Source: Lunularia cruciata
Lineage: Eukaryota > Streptophyta > Marchantiopsida > Lunulariales > Lunulariaceae
Assembly: GCA_948567375.1 (NCBI GenBank)
Contig: OX419759.1
Span: forward strand, 13,174,744 to 13,238,743
Reading direction: 5' to 3'
Length of the DNA stretch: 64,000 nt
The position numbers and the translations under genes were made by a program. The notes beneath the pieces were generated by a model that had not been told where the DNA came from, did no database searches, and saw only the letters and a list, made by a program, of their open reading frames with translations. How positions within the stretch are numbered: the stretch's first letter is position 1; each line of letters begins with the position of its first letter. Shown piece by piece: positions 55,101 through 64,000 of this stretch.

Positions 55101-58100
55101 AAGAATTTGAAATAATGATTGTACCTGTGATGATTCCTACACAGCGAAAGCTATGTCATGAGTTACTCTAAGAGCACTGTCGCACAGTGCGCGCTATGTC
55201 TCGACATGGAATGACGACGTACGTTCATGAGATTCTGGAACTGCAGGGGGGCATGTCATCAGACTTCAATCACTGAACAACTCAGTGTGATAATAACAAA
55301 GACTCTTTGCGAGGTTGCATACAGACGGGCCTGAATTGGGGTTGAGGTTGGATTGAATGTCTGGGCATGCACGGGAAGTCAGCGTGTTTTGAGTCCCATC
55401 TCGGCGATATGACTGACAAATGCTCTCGAGTGTCTCGAGACGCCTTACCCGGGTTCTGATAAGATCTTCGTTGTTTGCATAGCTGCATTCTATTATCTAA
55501 CCTACTCTTCGTCAAAAGCTTTAAGGGGCATTATCCGCAGGACATTACGTCGATGGAAAAATTTCGTACAATGTGCGCAGGTGTCTGAGCAGGATTGCTC
55601 AGTAAGGGGAATATTTGCCAATAGTATGTCAATCCATTTGACTGTCTCGTCCGCCAATGTCAGAGTCAGCAGACTTGAGTCTGCACAACGGACTATTTTC
55701 AGGGGGGTGATTTTGGCTTTCTGACTAATAAAGAGTTGCGCCTTAACAAGGCCAGCCACCACTTGGATAAGTCACTGAATAAGTTGGACTTCTGGAACCA
55801 ATATTAGGCTTCACTTTCTGCAAGGATGATGGTAAAACGATCAGAGACTGCCGTCCACATGAGCTAGTCCGCATAAGGGTATCGGTAGTATGAATTCATA
55901 GTCCCTGAGCGAAGGGGGTAAGCTGTAGGTGTAGATCCTGGCGTAGTAGCCAGTAACAATTCGTCCACAAGGTTCTTGTTGTGTGTCTGCACACAGAGGG
56001 GAGCAGGCCGATCGTAAATAAATCTTTACAATAATTCTCATTGGCTGTCGTCCTGCGGGTGAAAGGTCACACAAGATGCGATTCGTCTGTATTCTCATCT
56101 ACCGTAATCTCTCGGCATTGCGGATTATCAGCGGCAGGCCATATGTGTGCTTTGTCGATCGGCCGTGCAAGTCCAAGATCGGGGTAAGACAAGGTGTACC
56201 TCGAGATCTGTGCGGTATGATGATACACTTTGATCTAGAAATAGGTTTAGGTTCAAGCGGTAATCCATGCATTGCAGCCGAGATTAGGTCTCGGCATTGT
56301 CTCACAGACAATGAATCTCACTCTTAAGAATGGACGGGCTGGGATAGAGTGCAGATTTAGGACCACATGCGGCTGATTGAAGGACGCAGATCGCTATCTT
56401 ACCCGGGAGACAGGGAAGAGTGGATTGGGCTGCGGAAGCGTGTATGGAGTAAAATTTAGAAACACTGCACTCATAGTTTGCTTATGGCAGTGTTGCAGTA
56501 GAATTCCCCAAGTTTACCGCAGCTGCAATGGACCCCGGATAAGGGCAATCTAGAGAAAAATTAATTAACGGAAGTTTGTCTAATGTCATTAGGAGACCGA
56601 ACACCTTCTGCCAAAAAGAAAGAAGCCCACGTGACTGTGACGCAGATTCTATTTCAATGGTATGAGGTCCTCAATCTTGTTTGGTCGCGTTGCTATGACA
56701 GAAAACAAAAATTCCTCTCTTTACTAGCGTAATTTACCTCACCTTCGCCTCTGCCAGTACTTTCCAGTCTTCTTCGGTAGGTAGGTCGAGAAGGATCAAC
56801 TGCTCCAACACCTCGAAGGCGCAAACTTTCATACTCCCATTGGTTCCCCTTCCAGGAACTCCCTCATTGTGATTCCAGAAAAGCTTATGGATTCATCGAA
56901 CGGCAGACCTCGATCTGGTTCTGTAACCTAGTTCTCCATGTCGGTTTGCATGGTCCTTTCCCAGAGACGAACTGGCACGCCGATGAAGTTTTTTTCTCCG
57001 GCTGCATCCGCGCGTCGCTGATCCATCAGTGACTGCGCGGATACAATACCGTTCGTAACAACAATGGGAGAGTGATCGACTTATTGTCAGCCGCAAGTGA
57101 GAACTGTTTCTATGATCGTATGAACAATCCTAGAGTGCACGGCAACTTGATCTCTTCATTGCCAGTTTCTCAAGATCAACGAATGACATACCGCATCTCG
57201 TCAACGGCTGATCGCCTCAGCCCATCCCTAACATTTGTCTCTTTCGAGCCAAGTGCTTCAAGGCAAATTTATACGAGCAATATACAAATACGATGACAAA
57301 CGTTCTGTGTTGTCAGAAGATCCCGTAAATTACTCTTCGTTTTTCAGGCATTTTTTCCTGTAGGAAATTTTGGCATCCCTTCCTCGTTTGTAGTTCTCGC
57401 GGCAGGAATTACGGGACTCTTTCTCTTCATTAAATATTCCCGAAGGTTGTATCTACTTCCTCCCGTCTGCAATTACAATGTTGACGATCAAAAACGTAGC
57501 TTCAACTCTGCCTGGCGTGAATTAGGCCGGTATTTCTGACCGTGGAGCAGCCTAGCGTACCATATGGAAGGTTTGCAGACACCAATAGGTAGCATACCGC
57601 ATTGATAGTTGCAGGCACTATTCATATGTTCTTCCAAGTGTGGAAGATGGGCGGGACCGGGCCGACTGCGCAGGTTTAATTGGATAGAACCAATTTCTGC
57701 CCAGTCCGCATAGCGAGTAGGCCATTTCATACCCCGTCACTTCACTTCAACAGAGGAGAAATGGCAGAGCAAATCTAAGCTGCTGCTCCTCCTCTTTCTG
57801 ATTGTGGACATCTCCCATCATACACTGCTCGACCCGATCCAGCTGCACCTCCATTTCCCCCTCACCTCAACAATTGTCTCCCTCCCTCCCTCGTCCATCA
57901 GACTTGATCGAAAAGATTCCCCGAGTGGTAGGCCTCCCTGCCTGCTCTCTGCATCCAACTCGAGACATCGAGCCTTCCTTACCTCAGGGTCATCTCTCCA
58001 CCCTACTCTCTTCGATCACTGTGGTACACCACAGTGATCAAAGCTGACTCGATTCATCTCCTCCTCACACCCTGTCTTGCCCTTGCGAAAGTCAATCCTC

Positions 58101-58854
58101 CACTTGCAGCTCGCTGGGTTAATGCAACTCTAACCTGCCTTACCCTTGCCAAAGTCAAATCTACCTCTCTCCCTGCCGAACGTTTACAGCACCGGAGCTC
58201 GATGGACAAGTCCTTGCGGCCAGTCCTGCCCTTGTCAAGGACCAGAACCAGCACTAGCTGTAAGTCATTGTCAGTTCGAAGACTTCCCGTACTGACCCTG
58301 TTAGGACTCATGGAATATACCAGGGCGACGGAAAATCTTGCATTGTCCAGAAACTTTTGGGAACTGTCTCAAGTTTCCAAAGCATTTCCAACGTCGCTTC
58401 TATTTCCGTCCGGACGAATCATTATACATTGTAAAAATTTCCAAATCTACCCGCACAGTAGCCCAGTTTGCCGGATCTTCCCGACCAGTGACTGTCCAAT
58501 AATATATCGAATCTACCGACCCTGTATTGCGCCACCTGCTCACCCGGTCGAGGGAGCGGACTTCGTCCCTCACGGTGACCGCACCTCGTACTATCCCGGA
58601 AGGAACGAGGAACGAAAGGAACTACGTGCAGATGCTCCGAATGTGCTACACAACTGTAGCACACTCGCAAAACGTAGCACATTCAATAAAAAGAACTCAT
58701 GAGCTATGATCCAGTCCAGTCCAGCCGAGTCCGGCCCCCATTCCTTCTTCCGTCAAGTTCGATGATCATGCTCATATCCAGTACTGCTTGAGTTTCATTT
58801 CATAGATCATTGACTACCTCTTACCATTCGGTAGAAATAAGCTGCGTGAGGATA
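52149..58854. other. Non-transposon block, no gene recognised
   Basis: Up to about 52350 this continues the AT-rich spacer left of CO-2. From about 52500 the DNA has frequent CG dinucleotides, unlike the transposon part of the window. Open frames are short on both strands; the longest, 58034-58702 plus (222 codons), has low-complexity, Pro/Ser/Leu-rich text without a domain. A pyrimidine-rich stretch is at 57780-57990. I cannot support a gene. Confidence 0.5.
58014..58039. repeat. 26-bp inverted repeat
   Basis: GATCACTGTGGT, AC, ACCACAGTGATC: two perfect 12-bp arms with a 2-bp centre. Its role is unknown. Confidence 0.85.
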
Positions 58855-59352
58855 TATGAATAGCAACATTTTGATTAGCGGTGTGGCAATTGACTCCTCG
58901 TCTAATAAGACATGCTCAGAGTTGGAAATACCTGTAGATATGATCCTTTCTAAGTATGGAAGGAATATTATATTGATCTTTATTCAGATCAAATGCGATT
59001 GCACTAAGAGGTCGTGTGTCTCCAAATCGGGGGCTCCTGTGCCAATTACCAGAATAATAGAGTTTTGGTGCCAGATTCAAATGCTCGTACCTGCAAGCCT
59101 GATGTATGAATAGCAACAGTTTGATTAGCGGTGTGGCAATTGACTCCTCTTTCAATAATTCATGTTCAGAGTTGGAAACACCTGTAGATATGATCCTCTC
59201 TAGGGCATGGAAGGAATATTATATTGACCTTTTAGTCAGATGAAGTGCAATTTGCCTAGAGATCGTGTGTATTCAAATAGGGGATTCCTGTGCCAATTAC
59301 CAGAATAATAATATTTTTGGTGCCAGATTCAAATGCTCGTATCTGAAATCGT
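58855..59352. repeat. 250-bp tandem duplication
   Basis: Two diverged direct copies, 58855-59104 and about 59105-59352, both begin TATGAATAGCAACA and share CCAATTACCAGAATAATA and CCAGATTCAAATGCTCGTA. They differ by several substitutions and small indels. No protein is evident. Confidence 0.85.
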
Positions 59353-62300
59353 GTAATATGAATTATATCATGTATGCAAGACGAATACCGTAGGACAAAC
59401 TAAACTTGCACTCTGAGGTACAAATATTAAATTCCCCTTTTGCTTGTATCAGAACTCTTTGTGCATCACGATCTTGAATGCGAAAGGGCATTTCTGCATC
59501 ATCATCATTTGGAGCTCTGTGTCTACTATTCCAACTGGCTAATTCATCAACATGATTAAGGATTCTTTCCACTAAAGCCACCCTCGTTAGCCACCCCCGG
59601 TTTGAAGATGGCTCAAGAAGGACAGAGAATGATAGAAAATGAGGAGATACTCATTCATTTCAATATGCGTATAAGCAAACACGACTCCGATCAGTGAAGA
59701 TTGATGCCAAATCTCACGTTTGTACTTACAAGATTATATATATATATTCGATGTCATCTTATGATACATGTACAAATATGTATATATATATATATATATA
59801 TATACATAACTCCAAATCATTGCACAGGGATGTGTAGAACTACGATGTGCGTTTGTCAACCCGCTACTGTACATTATATACGCATATGAACAACCACAAA
59901 TGGATTTAAGGACGCGTACTTCGAGTACTCGCCATAGCACATCCAGTCCAGGAATAGAATCAGAATATTCGAGCAAGGGCTCAATTCCATAAACATTGTT
60001 GCAGACGCCAACTTATTATAGTATCTTTCTATACGTGAGCAATCCTTATTATTAGGTTATGCTGTCAATCGTTGTTGGAACATGGTTGTTGAGTCTTGGA
60101 ATTTTTAGATTGCAACATAGTAACCCAATTAGAAGAAGATTCAGATATATCCGGGTGGGGGCCAACCAGGCGGACGCTGGAAGAGAAGCTAAACCTTGGT
60201 AAACACAATAGATGAGGTTTTTTACAAAATTGGACAGGCCACAGATTTCTTTGGAATATTTCACCAACTACCTTCACTACTATATTACTCGATTAAGCAA
60301 CGCTATCGATGCAGATATCGTTGCTGAGATGACACCGTTCCGCGGCAGGTTCCATAGTTGACCAAATAAATAGACAAGATGAGATACACCTGAGAATTTT
60401 CAAGAAGTGGAGATAAAGATAGATCTTCTTGCTGCCCAATACAAGAAATGATATGGCTTTGATGTTGGTGAACACCAAGTCCAAGTGATTTACTGTACGG
60501 GTACGAGCATGACCAAGCTATGCTAGTACTTACGTTAATTAGTTGGTTTAAGTCAAAGTCCATCATGATCGTGTGAGGCGTAAAATTTGGTCACTCGTAG
60601 ACCACATATAGGGCACCTGGGTGATCAAGAACATGCAGATCACAAATATTTCTATGAAAGAAGACAAGGTAGTGAAACGTTGTCAACTAGATCATTGATA
60701 GTTGATTAGGACAAGTGTTAGCAAGAACTTAAGACAAAAAGGAAGATTCTGATGCTTACGTTTGGGACTTAGTGGCCTTGGTAATGGCTGAACAGGTTGT
60801 TAACTAAGTCATAAGACAAAACCATGATGAGGCGAATTTGTCCACCAGGAGATTCAGATGCCCTTCCAGATGTGTGCAGGTTGAGACCAAGATCGAGTTG
60901 CACTTGCGCTTGACAAGGTGCGCAACATGGACGACAAATGAGGTGTATCGTAAGAACTGGAAAATCGAAGGCACCGGACAGATTCATCTGAGCTAGCTGT
61001 AGTAGTCATCCAGTGGCACGCGGATGGCTTGCTGGCGCTTTGGGATGAATGAGAACAAAGATGTGCAGAGGGCTCTTTGCAGCATCCTCCTTGACTGGCT
61101 TCAATGGCAACACTAAACTGCTTCTGAAACCACCACAGAAAAGGCCAGCCTCGAAGTCAAGATCAAATTGGATCCAATTTATAAACGTTTAAAGTGCTGG
61201 ATGGATTTGTAAACGTTAACAGAAAATGGCCAAGGATCTCCTTGACCTGATCTGTGGGGGAGCTCTGCCAGCATTTACAATCTAGTCATAAATGATGTTT
61301 TCTCACACATCAGTCTCAATTGAGATTCAAGAAGTTGTCCATTCATGTTCGCAAGTGTTCTCTTGGTCATTAAAGGCCTCATTCTAACTGTGCCTCGACG
61401 CTGTGGTCCCTTTCAGTACTGAACCTATAGTACCCTGGAAATGGACGACATGAAACAAGAAATGTTAAGGGTATTTGCAAAATGAAGTACAGTAGTACAA
61501 CAGTGAAAAAAGCCGACCTCATAGAACGCAAGAAGGATGGGAAAACCCCATCAAGCCGTACAACAGTTAAGGTTCCAGTTAAAGGACAGTTCCAGTTAAG
61601 GTTCCAGTTGAAGTCAGCACACAATCGTATGAATGATACATCTAAGCTTTACTTTTTAGGATGGACATTCATTATGGATTTAAATGCTTCTTTATCCCGA
61701 GGACACATTCAGACTTTGGACCACTTTGAACCATTGCATCATTCAAAATGGAGGAAGAGATAGCATAAAATTCAAGTGCCTGCAAGGACGCGTGATATAT
61801 TTTGTACCGAGGTGGCAGAATGGTCATATGTAGAGGGCCTTGCAAGTTGTATAAATGGCACACGTAGGCAATAGTATAAAGAGTAGGGAGGAAAAAAGAC
61901 GTATTCAGATCTCGAGAAATCAGTGAGGTGGAACACATGCGTGACAGTGTTTGTCATGCTCACCAACTCTTCACAAGAAACAGAACACTGAACGATACAG
62001 TAATGAGCGACCAAGATACAGTCTTGACTTATTCGAAGATGTGAAGTAGGGAGCACCAAGTCCATAATGTAGCAACATCGATGGAGAACACTGGAGCAGA
62101 ATCTAAAGTGCTGTGAAGATTCAGCTTAAAGCATAAAATTGTTTACCGTACAAAGGTACCAGAAGCGTGATTGAGGCAGATGTAGTAAAGATGTGAATTC
62201 TGGCTGAAAATTGCTGGTGTTGCTCAAAGCTACTTGGGCAACGTCAGCAAGATTGCATACACTGGTGGCTGAATAAAAGAGAAGGATCGAAGAAGCTTGA

Positions 62301-64000
62301 CACCCCACGGAATGTGACGAAAGTAGTGTGCCCTCGACCAAGATAGCTAGTTGCTATTTTCGACCAAGAATTGGATAACGATAGACATCATGAGTCAATA
62401 AGAAACGTTATTGCAGACACAATTCCCAAGACGGAAGGAAGAAAATGATGACGAGACTTTGAAGCGGGTTCGTGCATTTTCAATAAAAGAGTGCACAAAT
62501 GATTGTTGAAACAAGAGCGACCGTAGCGTACCCAGAATTGGGCGGTGTGCCGCTTGGCTTGTAGACTGCAAGGACCACCACCAAACTCTATCATACTTTA
62601 ACGTCAACTTATAGAAGTAGATGGGACCACTCGACTCTGAGAGCCCAGCTGTGCCACTTCACTTTTGGAGAAGATTGGGTTTAAGGACTCTTGAGCTGAT
62701 GGTCACCGGTTGGCAAAATCTTTTGAAGAGAACCTAAGACTAAGAAACTCTTGCTAATAGGTTAAAAATGATGAGGAGTCTTTAGAGGAGTTAGCCAAGT
62801 AATCGATTGTCTCCCAAACCTCACAAAATATGGTAGTAAAGTCATGACAATGTTCTCACTTTCCATGACAAGTCAGTATGTGCTTCATATGTCTTGTCTT
62901 TGGATGGTTTCGAGGCAATGTTCCCTCCCACTCAAGTGCCTTTTATGTCATTTATGAACCAGAAAAGGCATAATTCTCAGCTTTTATTTTATGAATACAA
63001 CTGGTTAATGAACGGCTATCTAGATTTCACTCTGATATATGTACCTGAGTTGTATATTATACATTCAGATGACCAACTCCAAATGTCGATCTTCTTTAAT
63101 TGGACACCTTTAGTAGACTTGCGATCTGATAGTATAACACCATGATGAAAATCTTTCTTGGAGTAAGCCATGCCTAAAAAAAGCATGGGATACCTCCAAG
63201 CTCTGCCTGTAACGCAAGAAGAGAGAAGGCAAAATTCATGGCATAATTGTCAGTATCATAACTGGTGTTTGTCGTAATTATTTTGGCACGCTCGTTCATT
63301 GGTAGTTTACTCCTTTGTTCCTATTCTGCCTCAAAGTTCTTTTTTCTCCTGTCACTTTAAGTAGAATGACAGAAATAGAATGAGGTATCAGATGTTGGAA
63401 CTACATACCGCCTAATTCATGACCCCTACCACTCGAAAAATTTGATTGAACTCTTTGTAGACTTTAGTCGATATCATCTTGTAGTAATGATGGCAAAATC
63501 TTTTTTGATGTTGGTCGCGGTTCCAAGAAAGAACTAGTCTACATTAAACTCCAAAATCTGAACTCCAGGAAGAGGGAAACTTTCTTTACAATGTTGTCAC
63601 CATCCATGAGAAGCCATAAATCCTTGTGAGGTTTGTCTCGCTGTCGCTTAAATAATGCTATTGTAGTGCTGAACTGATTCCTTCATCGAAGAAGAAGCAT
63701 ACATGCAGTACGGGAGACGTGATGTGTTTATTATCAAAGATTTTATCTCTTGTTCACCAACTCCCAAAGGATCACACATAGCCCAAACATGGAAGCCAAT
63801 CCATTTGTGAATATTCCCTTGCTTACCTGTTATGCAATCCCAGGTTGTCTTATGAGTCGTGTCCGCGTCAACTATCGGACAGAAACATCATACAGAAGTA
63901 GACGAGCTCACACCACACTCCCTGATACTGTACCTACATCTGGTTCAATTGAGATCAGTCTCCTACACGATCCCTTCCTAACGTATGTGTTAATCTAATG
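59353..64000. other. Unassigned DNA with a TA microsatellite
   Basis: A (TA)n run lies at about 59779-59805 with a shorter one at 59736-59748. Open frames are all under 100 codons and match nothing I recognise. Spliced exons cannot be excluded; for example a minus-strand open stretch ends at a good donor sequence (GTAAGTACT) near 60535. Confidence 0.45.

Noticed and set aside
58034-58702. 222-codon open frame as a gene
   Set aside because: The text is low-complexity and rich in Pro, Ser, Leu and Arg, with no domain and no clear coding signal.
59779-59805. AT-rich run as an origin or TATA promoter
   Set aside because: It is a plain (TA)n microsatellite with no associated signals.

Overview
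This window is almost entirely nested retrotransposons, in what looks like a large, repeat-rich, heavily methylated land-plant genome. The evidence for a plant is chromodomain-bearing Ty3/gypsy elements (chromoviruses), Tnt1-like Ty1/copia elements, primer-binding sites for initiator Met-tRNA (TGGTATCAGAGC), a captured fragment of a eukaryotic midasin gene, and C-to-T decay concentrated at CG and CHG sites. I cannot name the species. I see no bacterial-type genes, rRNA, tRNA gene or CRISPR array.

Layout. For this annotation I name four Ty3/gypsy or copia groups. GA-1 (minus strand, 1-11018, cut by the left edge) is a chromovirus split by GB-1 (plus, 2578-8203). An old, decayed methyltransferase-bearing element, GM-outer (plus), survives in three pieces: 11019-13927, 19540-20172 and 36562-41486. 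It is split by GB-2 (minus, 13928-19539) and by GA-2 (minus, 20173-36561). GA-2 is itself split by a younger, nearly complete GM copy, GM-inner (plus, 23991-33925). GM-outer in turn ends against a decayed copia element, CO-1 (minus, 41487 to about 44233). After about 1.2 kb of unassigned DNA comes copia element CO-2 (minus, 45410-52148). From 52149 to 64000 I recognise no gene. Four insertions have target-site duplications that can be checked against uninterrupted copies in the same window: GGGTT, GGAAG, GAGGA and AGAT. This gives an order CO-1 > GM-outer > GA-2 > GM-inner.

The main discovery candidate is the GM family. GM-inner has one continuous reading frame of about 2,460 codons, broken only by in-frame stops (mostly CAG to TAG). 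It encodes Gag with two zinc knuckles, an aspartic protease, a complete cytosine-5 DNA methyltransferase, reverse transcriptase, RNase H, a DDE integrase, and a C-terminal PHD finger where chromoviruses carry a chromodomain. Its ends are not ordinary LTRs. A 447-bp segment (A) is at the left end, while the right end reads B-A-B, with a 107-bp B segment. The internal B/A joint is a 10-bp palindrome, GACAGCTGTC, that looks like the element's two termini joined head to tail. Both GM copies have the B-A-B end. Split direct repeats of this layout are known from tyrosine-recombinase elements such as Ngaro, not, to my knowledge, from DDE-integrase gypsy elements.

Other notable points are perfect heat-shock-element arrays in the GB LTRs, shared disabling changes in both GB copies, a host midasin fragment captured in the CO-2 leader, and several local tandem duplications.
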